Source: Dermacentor variabilis (Eukaryota > Arthropoda > Arachnida > Ixodida > Ixodidae). Taken from it: 64,000 nucleotides of DNA. Made by a program: the position numbers and the translations under genes. Below are positions 15,236-26,310 of this stretch, one piece after another. How positions within the stretch are numbered: the first letter of the stretch is position 1; every line of letters begins with the position of its first letter. Under the pieces are notes generated by a model that saw only the letters and a list, made by a program, of their open reading frames with translations, was not told the origin of the DNA and ran no database searches. Location: NCBI RefSeq assembly GCF_050947875.1, contig NC_134572.1, positions 125,153,105 through 125,217,104 of the forward strand, in the 5' to 3' direction.

Positions 15236-15845
15236 TGCATGCAGAGGTCATAAATATTTACAGGGCGTCCCAACTATCCTGCAGCAGAATTTAAAGAAAG
15301 CAATTGCGTTACTCAAAGAAAACGTAGCGCATATTGTTTTCAATACAGTGAGAAGCCGCCAGTATTTTTTTTTTTCGTTACTGAGATTTCATTAGGCAAT
15401 CATAATTATCTAACTCGAGAAGTACTGCCGTAACTTAGCCAGCGTGCTGTGACAATGAGTGTATCTTGTTACCTGGGCGAAACTTGTTCTTTGCGGTGTC
15501 TCATGGGCTCCCTCAGAATGTAACACATGTATGATTGGTATTGTACCCATGGTCTGAAGTGTTTAACCTTTTAAGAGTGTGCAATCTTGTATTTTATATT
15601 GATTATCTGTCCTCCCTACTGTAATGCCCAATGGGCGAAGTAGGTATGTAAATAAATAAACTATAAGAGTACCTATGGGGCACTTGTAGGAACCCCCAAA
15701 TGACATCTAACTGCGATGTTTTCAGCGACGTACTAATTGCGAACAAATTTTTTTTCGGCTGATGAATAAATCCCGCGAAATATGAAAAATACCACTTGAC
15801 TGCGCTCCCACCTTCATCATAAAGCAGCAAGCTCAGAATGGCTGA
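15236..15845. repeat. Left long inverted repeat arm (interrupted near 15480-15656)
   Basis: The arm is complementary to 18905-19300. It is longer than the right arm because about 180 bp that has no counterpart on the right separates its outer half (to about 15450) from its inner half (from about 15680). A partial extra copy of the terminus (GGGAGTGCCCCAACTGTCAT at 15189-15208) lies just outside. Confidence 0.75.
15480..15656 (+). mobile_element. Probable 5'-truncated LINE 3' end inside the left arm
   Basis: This segment is absent from the corresponding place in the right arm. It ends GGTATGTAAATAAATAAAC, a poly-A-signal-rich tail like those of tick LINEs, after CCTCCCTACTGTAATGCCC. No coding is visible, and a target duplication could not be recognised. 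Confidence 0.5.
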
Positions 15846-16237
15846 TTGAAAACAACTGCTTTCCCTGTCGCAAACCCGCAAATAGAGCTCATAACTTCGA
15901 TAATGGTACGGAAGGATCACCATCAGCGGGTTTCTCGGCTTCGAGGCTATTCCTTCCTCTCATTTCTACGTCACACTTAATATCCGTCTCAAGGCCGACT
16001 GATCGCATTGATAACAAAAGCCCCTTGATAACGCGGCCGAACCGCCGCTCTTACCACGCACAAAATGCGAAATGCAATGGAGAAAGCACAGAATGTTTCA
16101 AAATCTCAACTATGCTCGCACCGCACTATGCTCGCACCGCATGGAATGAGTGCGTGCGCAGCTATATTTCGCGCCAGAAACTTGCTTCGGACAAAAAGCA
16201 AATTAAAGCGAAGGTTTTATTTTTCATTAGAGTGCAT

Positions 16238-16473
16238 CAAATTAACTTATGGTGTTTTGCGTGCCAAAACCGCTTTCTGATTATGAGACACGCCGTAGTG
16301 GGGGACTCCGAAAATTTGGACCACCTGGGGTTCTTTAACCTGGACCTAAATCTAAGTACACGGGTGTTTTTGCATTTCGCCTCCATTGAAATGCGGCCGC
16401 CGTGGCCGGGATTCGATCCCATGACCTCGTGCTTAGCAGCCCGACACCATAGCCACTAAGCAACCACGGCGGG
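16238..16473 (-). mobile_element. tRNA-derived SINE (Ruka-like), copy 2
   Basis: This is the reverse complement of copy 1. CCCGCCGTGGTTGCTTAGTG is the head at 16473, the B-box-like GGGATCGAATCCC is altered but recognisable, and the tail GGTTTTGGCACGCAAAACAC faces 16238. An imperfect 12-bp target duplication ATTAGAGTG(C/T)AT flanks it (16226-16237 and 16475-16486). It is nested in the long-TIR transposon. Confidence 0.9.
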
Positions 16474-16543
16474 TATTAGAGTGTATACATGCTGTAAAAG
16501 CATATTCGTGGCAAAAAATACAAGCGAAATAAGCAGACCAAGA

Positions 16544-16546
<3 letters not shown>

Positions 16547-16580
<34 letters not shown>
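16547..16580. repeat. (GA)n microsatellite
   Basis: About 16 GA units lie inside the long-TIR transposon. Confidence 0.95.
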
Positions 16581-16582
<2 letters not shown>

Positions 16583-17639
16583 TTTACAGAGAGGAAGAGA
16601 AGTCGGCCTGAGCTATAACTTCCTCTGGCCTGCAACTCTACACTGGGAAAAAGGAAAGGGGAAGAGAAGGGCTGATGAATGATGATGATGGTATGAGAAA
16701 GAGATGTGTAGATACACGTTCGCAGACTTGTGGCGTCTATAAAGCCGTGCGTCCCGCCCAGTAGCTTGGAGAAAGGCTATAGCAGCACTTGTTATTCACG
16801 TGTCGAGAAAAGGCGAAACCGATGCGTTCAAGAAAGTAAACCTACCACTTCTAAACGAGCCGAATTGGCAATAGGGACGTCTGCATAAAAAAGAATAAAA
16901 TAAAAATGTCCACGCAGAATCTTCTCTAGAATTTATCTGAATGACTCGTAAGCATTTCGTAGTACTGACGTGGTGTTTCGTGGTACTATGCTGGCGCGTT
17001 TCGTATAATTGCGACAACGACTGCGAAAGAGCCGTGAAACGGAGAAGCGAACGCTAAACTGTTAAGTGAGACCTGCACAAGATGACGAAGAAGAGGAGAG
17101 TAGAACCAATGTTCACTGGTGTCATAGATAGCCCGCAGCGTATGTGGACGTGGGATGAAATGACTAGGGAGATGTAGCAACTGAAGTAATTGTATGCCAC
17201 ATTTATTACGTACACTGAACCATTATGAACCGTGATCAACCGTGCTCCGGCGGTGCCCACGTCTGGCGCTGCGGCGCAGCCCGCACCTTGAAAGCAATCC
17301 GCGAAAGCGGCAGAGTGCGGCATGTGCTGACAGCTGTACGAGCACTGTGTTCTCGCCGCTTCGTTGGCCGTGAAGCGAGAGGCAGCACGCAGGTGAATTC
17401 GCTCGCTGCTGAAGGGGCTACGTTGAAAGCTATCGCCTTACGGGACGGACGGAGGGACGCTTTTTCCGTTGGGTAAGGACAGAAGTGCTTACGCATTTGA
17501 AACCATCAGATTTCAGTGTGCACTTACTATCTATGAATTCGTAAGCGCCGTGGAACACAAGCTGTTGCCTAGAGGATGTGTTCCTATAGGTCTCCTTCTG
17601 CAGCCACGCAGTAATGAGTCAGCTTTATCACAACTTCTG

Positions 17640-18480
17640 TGGCTTTCTTGATGACCGTCGCTGAAATTCCACGGTAGACATCCGTTATCTTTGCCTTGAG
17701 CTCATTTGACGTTCGTGTCGATCATGCAAACACGATCTTCCACATAATTCTAAGGAAATAAACCAAGTGGAGAGAGGTCAGGTGACCTAGCCGGCCAATT
17801 TACAGGCCCGTGCCTTCCAACCTATTGCGCATAAAAAGTCGCATGCAGTCAGTTTTGCGCACGGCTGCTGCTGTGTGCTGGTGCCCCATATTGCTGATAC
17901 CACAGAAGTGAAAGGCGTGACAGCGGGACTGCGCTGAGAAACTCATCCACCACTCCTTCAAGGATTTCGTCCGCGTAACCCTGTCTAGTCAGTGGGTGAT
18001 CGAAGAAGGGACCAATTTGAGCACCTCCGCGAATTCCTAACCACACAATAAACGACCACTGGTACAGGTGCCGTGTGCGCTTTACCCAGTGTGGATTGGA
18101 GTGGCTCCAATAGTGTGCATTACGCAAATTTACGTGGATGTTTCTGCAAAAATTGGCTTCATCTGTGCACATGATGTTGCTCAAAAGTCCGGTGACTAAT
18201 CAGCTTTTGCGCGGACCCAGGTTGAGAAATCTAGACGATTCTGCAGGTCCCTATTCTCCAAGCATTGGTGCAGGTTAAGGTGGTACAGTTGAAAAGCCGA
18301 GTCATTTAGAAACCTCCGAACTGATTACTTCGAAATTGGTGCCTGGGCGGCCACGTCCCGCACGCAAACATGAGGGTTTTAGGCCATAAATGCTAGAACA
18401 TCATTGCGGATATAGGCTAGGACTCAAAGACGGAGTCCTCCACCGCTGTTTTTTGAAGCTGCCGGTTTGTCTCAGGTTTT
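17640..18480 (-). pseudogene. DDE transposase remnant (Tc1/mariner/IS630-like)
   Basis: The clear open part (18184-17849) begins near CTDEANFCRN, containing the first catalytic Asp, and continues HYWSHSNPHWVKRTRHLYQW, VWLGIRGGAQIGPFF and LLWYQQYGAPAH. The second catalytic Asp, normally in DGAPAH, is Tyr here. Beyond a frameshift near 17845, WPARSPDLSPL marks the third acidic residue. Stops follow. Upstream, a degraded N-terminal part extends to about 18480. The protein would have cut and joined its own inverted ends, but this copy cannot. Confidence 0.82.
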
Positions 18481-18904
18481 CATAATTTCTTATCATAGTC
18501 GATTAGTTTGGTCTACCGCCACACTTCCATGACTGATATATATTTGCGACCTTCCTCTTGTTGCCATTTGCAGATCCCAATGCAAAGATCATGTTTTCCT
18601 TCTGCTAAATAGGGAAATGCATGGCGACTGGGACGAAACAAAGCGCACCTTTAAACATTTGCACTGACGTTGTCAATTCGCTTTTATGGTGGTAGCTTTT
18701 GTGACAAAAAGAAAGAGAGCGAGAGAAAACAAGAAAAAAGCATCCGTGCTATTTATCTACGTAAATACAACAGCCATCTGATCTTCTTTCCAGCTAACAC
18801 CAAACGGGACGAGGTACTTCAGCGGAGCGCGGCAGATAAGGCACTAGCTCGATCACGAAGTTTTTTCTTATTTCCTTTATTTCGTTCTGGCTAACTCACG
18901 AGGG

Positions 18905-19300
18905 CGCTTGTTCGAGGGCGCTGCTTTATGATGCTGGTGGGAGCGCCATTCATGTGGTATTTTTCATATTTCGCTGGGTTTATTTATCAGTAAAAGAAAA
19001 TTACTACACAATTAGTACGTCGCTGAAAATATCGCAGTTAGATGTCCCTTGGCTCTGCCTGCAAATGCCTCATTGACACTGCGATCATTCAGATAGTACG
19101 TCTCTAGTTAGGTAAATAATTACAATTACCTAATTAAATCTCACTAATGAAAAGATTACTGGAAGCTACTCCACTATACCGGAAACAACATGCACTAGGT
19201 TTTCTTCGAGTAACGCAATTGCTCTTTTTTTTATATCTGGGTGTCTCACGCATAGTTCATGCGTACAGGGCCCCCTGTATATATTTATGACCGGTGCGTG
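18905..19300. repeat. Right long inverted repeat arm
   Basis: This arm pairs with 15236-15845 (see that entry). Its outer end reads CCCCCTGTATATATTTATGACC, complementary to the left GGTCATAAATATTTACAGGG apart from a few changes. Confidence 0.75.
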
Positions 19301-20699
19301 CAAATGACGATGTTTCCACCCCTAATAAATGTCGTTAATTATTATAAATGCTCTGGTCATTTCGTGAGTCGTTAGCATTGCTCACTGGAAAGAGAAGGAA
19401 TACTTGAACACATACTCATGTGCATTTCCTACGCCGTTGATAAGAGACTCTGCCGAAGGGGTCACTGAAGTCTGCAGGCTTTTCAGGGTCAAGAAAGCAA
19501 GCAAAGCAATTTGAAGCGAGGTGAACATACAGCAACACATCCATTCTCTAGACATAGGCTATCCGTACCTTTAGAAATAATTTTCAATTGGCTGCCTTCT
19601 CCTCTTTTAAAAACTGTAATACACTTTGTCCTGTGCCTGTATGTAAATATATCGTCTATGTACATGGTTTTTACAGTATAAATTTAAAACAATCTTAAAG
19701 TGAGAAAATACGGATGAGGCAGCCGCCGCAAGTGCTTCTAATGCGATTGTCCTCCTATTGTCAGGATTTGCAGAAATAAAGCGATAGTATGAATTAAAAG
19801 CTGTGCACCTCCGCGACAACAATGATGCGGCAAGCTATTAGCCCCCGCTTCGTGTTGCCCCTTTCTTCGTCTCGTGCGTTCCTTACGGTAAATTCCCAAA
19901 TCATTAGCCACACACAATAAAATTTAAGTGAAAACGTCGAGGCAAGTCAAAATAAACCTTAAATGATGTGGGTGAGGAAACTCTGATAATGATATTTTAC
20001 GGGTGTGTGTGCTGGATGGCAGGGAGGGGTAGGCTTCGGCATCGGCGGGGGATGGGTGGGGGGGGGGGGGTTCGGCTTTGCCCTCGTCGGAAAACTGAGG
20101 AGGGGGCTCGAGCCCTGGAGACCCCCCCCCCTCCCCCGTAGTCGGCGCCTATGGCGCTGCATGTTAAGCACAATTATAGGTAAAGTGCCGAAACTAGGAT
20201 GCAGGATTCACCTGCTCGTCCCGTAACGTTGCATCGCCGACGCTTCGCTTAAATCCCGGCTTTTTTCGAGGCACCTCGACGCTAAGGCATTAATTGACAG
20301 AAGCTCACGAAAGGACACCGCACGTCAGCCTCAGCTCGTAAACACCGGAAAGCCTCCTTCGTACGGAGCGAACACAGAAACGAAATCTCAGGGAGCACGG
20401 CATGAAGGCCTCGGATGCCAGCTGACCCCTTCTTCCTGGTCTGCAGTACCAGAGCCTCCAAAAGCCCAGCCCTCACTCGCCCATGAATCCATTATTCAAC
20501 GTAGACTATGGCTGGCGGGGGCAGTTATCCATCCGCTTTCCAGTCTTTGCCGAGACAACGTGCCTTGGCGTTTACACCTATTTTACTACTCTGTTGAACA
20601 TTCATGCGGTATATACAGCATGAAATTCTGTAACATTTTGCCGTTACACATAAGTTATGCCGGAACTTACTGCTGACGACATAGTTGTACACTGAGTAC
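19301..20699. other. Unassigned stretch with G-rich segment
   Basis: No gene is recognised. Bases 20004-20140 are G-rich, with a 13-G run at 20058-20070 and a later 9-C run near 20121, giving mirror-like open frames on both strands. Confidence 0.4.
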
Positions 20700-21520
20700 A
20701 GGATTAATGTTTACCGCGTGGCTTTCCACTAAACACCGTTGTTTCGCCACAAACAAAGAGGCACAGCTTTCTAAATGTACCGCGACACTAATTCACCGAC
20801 TGCGCCTTGGGACAGCATACACCAAACATTTCCTATATCCCATCAAATGGGCTCCTTCCCCGGCTTGCTCCTGTGGCCACGACGATGAGGATGTTCGCCA
20901 TCTATTCCTCGAATGCCCCATATACAAGATACAAAGACAGCAGCTAGAACAAGAGCTACACTCCATCGATCCTCACCGGCCTTTCTCAGTTGCAAAATTG
21001 CTGGGCCCGTGGCCATCCAAAATAGCACAGCGAAAAGCATTAAACGCAATTGAACCTTTTTATGAAGACACAGCAATCCTCAACAAATACTAGGTGTTGC
21101 ATTGAATAATCACCCGATGTCACTAATACATTTTTTTTCTATAATTCGTAATCATTAGTGCTTGTATATTACGTATTATACATGTTTTTGTTGTTTTTGT
21201 GCGTGAATTATTTTAACACAGTAATTCCTCAACTGTTTATATGCTCATCGAAGTCTACATTACGGCCGTTTGTGTGTGTCTGTAACTTTGTTTATGAACT
21301 CATTTTGGTGCAACTTGCATTTGACTTTTACACTGTTATGTTTATAGGCGTATAGGGCTGTGCTGTGGATTTCTCACCGTAGGAAGTGATTTTTTAAATT
21401 TTTTTTAATTTTCCTACATATTTTTTTATATTTTTGTTTCTGCTATGAGAAAAGGAGAAGCCGTCACCATTATAAGCTGACTACGTCTCTTTCTTTTATT
21501 TTCATTTCAATTAAAAAAAA
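20700..21520 (+). mobile_element. LINE 3' fragment with A-rich tail
   Basis: This is a 5'-truncated non-LTR retrotransposon. It contains the coding remnant 20707-21093, then a noncoding 3' part, then ATTTCAATTAAAAAAAAGAG at 21504-21523 as the probable tail. It ends about 70 bp before the Tc1-like element. Confidence 0.7.
20707..21093 (+). pseudogene. LINE C-terminal domain with CxC...H...C finger
   Basis: The 128-codon frame reads LIHRLRLGTAYTKHFL, then CSCGHDDEDVRHLFLECPIY (zinc-finger-like), then RPFSVAKLLGPWPSK and a terminal FYEDTAILNKY. This is the conserved C-terminus after the RT/RNase H region of jockey/CR1/I-type LINEs in ticks. The frame is intact to its stop but has no RT upstream. 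Confidence 0.8.
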
Positions 21521-22273
21521 GAGGCACAGAGTCGGAAGCTGTAGTTATCCTGTAAATGACGTGTCTCAACTACTGGAAGGTGAAGGTGTACAGTCGTGCT
21601 CATAAGTTTGGAAGCCATGGAAGCGCGTGGCAAATGGCACGTGCCCGCCGCCTGGGGACATGCCTGCTATTGAGAGCGTAGCAGTGCGCATGCGCGTGCC
21701 TCCTTACTCGCTGTCCTGCACGTTCGTTCCATAAAGTTTCGTACAATGACTGGAGGGTACTCTGGCACTGCGATCGTTCAGCCACCATGGGAATAATGTG
21801 TAGTAAGGCTACATGGATTTGTCTGGTTTTCGTGCTAGGGGCTTCCGACCTTCTTGTGGCTTCGTTTATTTCGCTTTATTTGGACCTAGATTGGCGTAAA
21901 TTTTAAAGCAATTTATAGTTTTCTTTTAATGCAGAAGGCAATAAGACCCTACAAGCACGGATAATCGCTGCTAAATACAGTGGTTCCGCTTTTCCATGCG
22001 TCCGTGGCGTAATGATTTAATATAGGGCTTCTGTGCTAGAGGTTCTTCTTATTTAATTATTTATAACGCATTGCGTGCTCAGAAATGATCACTTTGCAAA
22101 GTCAAGAACCTGTTAAAAACAGAAGGACGAAGTTTAAGCAAATCCATGTAATACCCATCATTCCCGTGCGGTCTGAAGCGCCCCGCATGCAGCTCTCGTA
22201 GACACTAGCGCAACAGTTCCCTCTAGTATTTGACGTAGCAGTTCTGCGGAAACCCGCAAGGTGGAGAGAAGCA

Positions 22274-22493
22274 ATGAATAAAGGGAAAAAGAGACATCCA
22301 CCCGTTCGTAGCAGTTGCTACAAAGGAAACCCATACGGGTTCCTCGAAAGAAAAGCCTCATAGTTGAAGAAAAATTCCCGCACCAGGACGAATTTTTCTT
22401 CAACTATGAGGCTTTTCTTTCGAGGAACCCCTATGGGTTTCCTTTGTAGCAATTGCTACGAACGGGTGGATGTCTCTTTTTCCCTTTATTCAT
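22274..22493. repeat. Long hairpin: 104-bp inverted arms, 12-base loop
   Basis: The left arm 22274-22377 and right arm 22390-22493 are reverse complements with only two mismatches (within GTAGCAGTTGCTAC versus GTAGCAATTGCTAC, and ATACGGG versus ATAGGGG) and no gaps. The loop is 22378-22389. A 14-bp direct repeat CCCTCTAGTATTTG occurs at 22219-22232 and again immediately after the right arm at 22494-22507, suggesting a bounded insertion. A transcript would fold into long double-stranded RNA. Function is unknown. Confidence 0.92.
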
Positions 22494-23884
22494 CCCTCTA
22501 GTATTTGTATGAAACTCTGTGGTTCGTTCGCTCCCATAGAGTTTCTCACTATAACACCTAGAGGGTAATCTGGCGCCACCGTCTATGCGAGTTTCTTAAG
22601 GGGGCACCGTGCCGTCATGGGAATGACGGTATATGTGTCTGCGAGGCTCGTGTTGGCTGGTGTTGTAAGAGGCTTCGTCTAAAACGTGGATATGGCTACG
22701 CAAATAACGCGTTCTGAAAGTAAAATCTTCATAAAATGTTTCCATTCACGCATATTACATCTTTACTCACCCACAATGCATGACCAAGCGAAGAAAAGCA
22801 AGAACAGACGACCAACTGTGTCAAAGCGAGCGCGAACCTTGTCGTCTGTCCTCCAACTTTAGCGGCCCGCTGATACTTTTTACGTAACATGTAGTCGTAC
22901 ACACAGTAAGTTCTCATAGTTAAATAAAACATGTTTTCGCGTAATAATAAAGCTAAAACAGATTTTCACGTGCTGTTTTAGTAGAAAGTGAATCATTGTG
23001 ACAGACGGAACGGTACTTGCCAAGCTCGTCTTCAAGGTGTCCTGTCTCTACGAGAACGATGCCAATCCGAAGTCACAATATACCAGCATTCCCATACATA
23101 CCACAGCGCAGCAGCGCCAGATTTCCCTCTAGGTAATGTAGTGAGAAACTCTATGTTCGCTCCCTTCCGACGTGCATGTCGTTCGTCAGGATTTGTGGTA
23201 GCCTCAGTGCCGCAGTCACGATTCCTTAGGGCCGATCTCGGTGCCGTTTTCGAATTATGCAAGCGCTTGGTCGCACTGCTGCGGTTCTCCGGCCTTGACT
23301 GCCTGGGCGATAAACACCTCTCGCGCTTTTTCCAGCACGGGGCTCGCTTAACGCAAACCACTGTCAGCCATGAAAAGAAACCCGATGTTTAGTTATCGTG
23401 TGTGCAGTCTTTCATTTGGGTGTCTTAACATGCGTGGAAGCGCTGGTAATGTGAGAGAGAGACAGACATTATTGAATCGTGCTTTACGATTATGACGGCG
23501 TTCGGTGAGTGTGTTTTGTGCCGGGAGCAGGCCGCTGTGCAGATTGCGGGACAGACAGCCGCGACAGAAACGTGTATAGAAGCGCAAGAGAGACATGTTC
23601 ACGTTTGTTAAGAATGTTAAAGTGATTCTGTACGACAGCCGATAGTATCGGCGGTGCGACCAGGTGTTCCTGTAATTCGGAAACGGTGCCTTGTCAACCG
23701 TGGCTGCTGCGCCACCGCACTACTCGCAGTGGCGATCGGATATTCCGATGAACAGCACGCGCATCGGCGCGATTAGAGCCAACGATAAGGCCAGTGTGTA
23801 AAGGTGGGCGCGCGGCAACACTCTGGACTGCAAGCACCGCGCCGTCAGACGGCGACCATGGGAAGCGCGTAGCACATCCAATTT

Positions 23885-23948
23885 GCCACGCGCTTCCCAC
23901 GAAATTGGCCACGCGCTTCCCACGAAATTGGCCACGGGCTTCCCATGG
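23885..23948. repeat. Subterminal 23-bp tandem repeats
   Basis: The unit GCCACGCGCTTCCCACGAAA+TTG occurs at 23885-23907 and 23908-23930, with a partial third from 23931. It sits inside the right end of the Tc1-like element. The motif CACGCGCTTCC is also the inverse of the left-end GGAAGCGCGTG, so it could be a repeated transposase-binding site. Confidence 0.85.
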
Positions 23949-24103
23949 TCGCCAAACTTATGAGCGCGACTGTACAAGGTGGGAAGTGTTTCAGCATACT
24001 AAATCTGCAGCTTGCAGCTTTGCATGCACCGCGTATAGTCGGGAGCAGAAGTTTAGAAACCGCAACGACAGAGAGAAAAAAAACATGTTCTAGAAAACCC
24101 GTT

Positions 24104-24340
24104 AAAAAATTAATTCTGGAGTTTAACGCACGTGCCAGAACCACAATTTGATTATGAGGCACGTCGTGGTGGGGTCTTCCGGTTTAATGCTTCACCAATT
24201 GTGGTTCTTCAATGTACATTCAGTGCATGGTACACGGGTGTTCTTTTTTTTCCCATTTCACCCCAATCAGAATACATTTGATCCGGCGCCCTTGGGGCTT
24301 AATACCGCAACGCCATAGCAACTACGCCACCACGGCGGGT
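24104..24340 (-). mobile_element. tRNA-derived SINE, diverged copy 3
   Basis: On the minus strand it starts CCCGCCGTGGTGGCGTAGTT at 24340 and ends near GGTTCTGGCACGTGCGTTAA. It contains diverged forms of the AAAACACCCGTGTACC middle block and TGCCTCATAATCA. The B box is badly eroded. It is older than the other copies, and no target duplication is recognisable. Confidence 0.75.
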
Positions 24341-25069
24341 TAGAGAAGCCATGCAACACGAAATTGTCTCAATGTATTGAACCGCCTGGTTCTAGCCAAC
24401 ATGGTTAGGCTGCGAACAAAAAATTATTTTCGTGATGCTCTTGCTCATGACTACCGCATGTAATATTCACCGGCCGCAAATAAAACGCGTTTCTCTACCC
24501 TCCGTTGCCCTGAAACTGACAAGACCACTTGTCAGAACGTTGGCTACGCGTTTGAGCTTACTTTGTTCGCTACTGTTAATGCCCTACACAGGTGGTTTCA
24601 AAGAGACAGCAACAAGCGAACAGAGCATGCTCCCTCATCATAGACTAATTGACAGTAAGAAGTAACTCAAGTAGGGCACCGTAGTCAGCAAAGCTAGCGG
24701 ATTTGAATGCACTTGGCTTACAGTACGAACCTTTGGTAAGTGTGAAGAGTGCAGATATGCAACAAGAAACGGCTAGAGTAACGACACAGAAGGAAAGACA
24801 GGGAGGTTAGCGAGTTATTAGACAGGTTTGGGCAAAATTCAAAGCTGGTAAAATATTACGATGGTAAAAACCCAATAAGGCAATTTAATGTTGATAGATG
24901 TACGCGCGTATGTTAAATCGACTAGAGCGTCCATTAACTCACTGGTGATTTTAGTTAACTTCCAATTCAACCCGTTTATAAGTGTATATAGGAGAAGGAA
25001 AAATATTTAGTAAAGCAACAAGAAAAAAATTGGCCGCTGTCTTCCTGCTTGTGCGGGGAGGCGCCCTAA
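24341..25069. other. Unassigned stretch
   Basis: No gene is recognised. AGACAGGGAGGTTAGCGAG at 24797-24815 belongs to the short interspersed repeat described at 4878. Confidence 0.4.
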
Positions 25070-25756
25070 GTCCAGGGCTCTTGCTGTCTCCCTGGTCCGC
25101 CTCACCAGCTGTTGCTGGCCACGAGGGTCCGAGCTAGTCAGCATGGCCTCCCCGCAGCATGGCCTCCATACTATTCCAACGTGCGAGAATAGGGAGGCTT
25201 GTTTGAGGAGTCAGTAGGCGATAAAAGGTAATCTGCCTGCTCGTTGGTTTGACTGGAGCTGATGGCAAAGGCGATGTCTGTCTCCTCCGCTTCGAGGGCG
25301 TTGATAGTGCGAACCGTGATCGAGACTTCCTCTTGAAGCTTATGGTTGACAACACTGGCTGCGATGGCTGCTCTTTGGGGGTATACCGCGCGGCATCTGT
25401 GTAACGTGTGGTGGGGAGGTTGCCGTATCCTTATCTGGAGGGTCTTTGCGAGAATTTGGCGACGATAGGCATGATGTTCCGGCTGCGTACATCTGGGGAT
25501 GGCGGCTACCTTGATGTGCTCGCGGATGATGTGATGGTGCCAGGTAGACTGCTTGTTCGTGGAGTCGGCCTTGTGTGGAGTATCGTGGGCGTACCTTTCT
25601 GCCTGGTGAGAGGTAGGCGTTCTCGTTGGCTTGTGAGGCGGGCGTCAATGATTTCTCTTATTGTGTTTGGATTTTAATGGTTTCGAGCTTGAGTGTGGCT
25701 ATTCCCGATGGTATGCCGAGCGCTTGCTTGTATGCTTTCCACAGAAGTATGCCTAT

Positions 25757-25820
<64 letters not shown>

Positions 25821-26310
25821 TTTTGTGCAGTAAGGGGCAGGTTCGGGGCAACGTAGACGATGCGACTGATGACCAGGGCTTGGAAGAGCCGGGTTATGTG
25901 GTCTTCTGTCGGTCCGTATTGTCTGGTGGTGTTGCGGCTGACCATTCGCATGATTTGAAAGGTGGTCTGCTTAAGACGCTGGATGATGTACTTGCTTCCG
26001 CCATCCTGTTGTAAGCAGAGGCCAAGGAAGCCAAGGAAGCCAAGGTTTACTGTGGGTATTTCATTTACCGTCGAGAGGGAGTGCGATGTTGGGTATTTCA
26101 TTGAGTTTTCTTCGGCATTTTTTCTCGTACGACTAATAGTTCGGACTTCTCGGGGAAGCATCGGAGGTCGCTTGTCTTTGCATATTGCTGGACGACGTCG
26201 GTCGCTTGTTGGAGAGCGGCTTGTTTATCTCCTTCTGAACCAGTGGGGGTCCATATAGTGATATCATTGGCGTATAATGCGTGCCTATAATGAGTGCCGG
26301 GTCCGCCACT
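25070..26310 (-). pseudogene. LINE remnant: RT palm end, thumb and RNase H
   Basis: From 26300 leftward the minus strand reads THYRHALYANDITIW, in which the catalytic YADD is YAND, then FPEKSELLVV and LGLCLQQDGGSKYII. At 26020-26050 a 9-bp unit is repeated about three times inside the RT thumb. RNase H traces (ITVRTINALEAEETDIAFAI) appear at 25330-25250, frame-shifted among Pro-rich noise. A (TTTA)n tract interrupts the gene. It is dead and old. The RNase H implies an I/R1/LOA-type clade. Confidence 0.75.
25757..25824. repeat. (TTTA)n microsatellite
   Basis: About 17 units lie in the middle of the LINE remnant, producing Leu-Phe-Ile-Tyr frames. Confidence 0.97.

Larger units (their letters stand above)
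15236..19300 (-). mobile_element. DNA transposon with long terminal inverted repeats
   Basis: The region 15236-15845 matches the reverse complement of about 18905-19300 in the same order. Shared landmarks are GGTCATAAATAT(T/A)TACAGGG at the outer end, AGCAATTGCGTTACTC next, TAATTA-rich text, then ACATCTAACTGCGAT(G/A)TTTTC, AGCGACGTACTAATTG and GAAATATGAAAAATACCAC. Between the arms lies a minus-strand DDE transposase remnant (17640-18480). The interior also holds a SINE and a (GA)n tract, and the left arm appears to carry a truncated LINE tail. Length, TIR style and transposase suggest an IS630/Tc1/mariner-superfamily element. The exact TSD was not determined. Confidence 0.75.
21591..23972. 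mobile_element. Non-autonomous Tc1-like transposon with TA duplication
   Basis: The left end CAGTCGTGCTCATAAGTTTG (21591) is the inverse of CAAACTTATGAGCGCGACTG ending at 23972. The match continues into CCATGG(G)AAGCGCGTGG. Both ends abut TA (21589-21590 and 23973-23974), the duplication of Tc1/mariner elements. No transposase is seen inside, so it would rely on a relative. The interior contains a near-perfect hairpin (22274-22493), subterminal tandem repeats (23885-23948), and a CCATAGAGTTTCTCACTA-type block at 22538 with an inverted copy near 23138. Confidence 0.8.
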
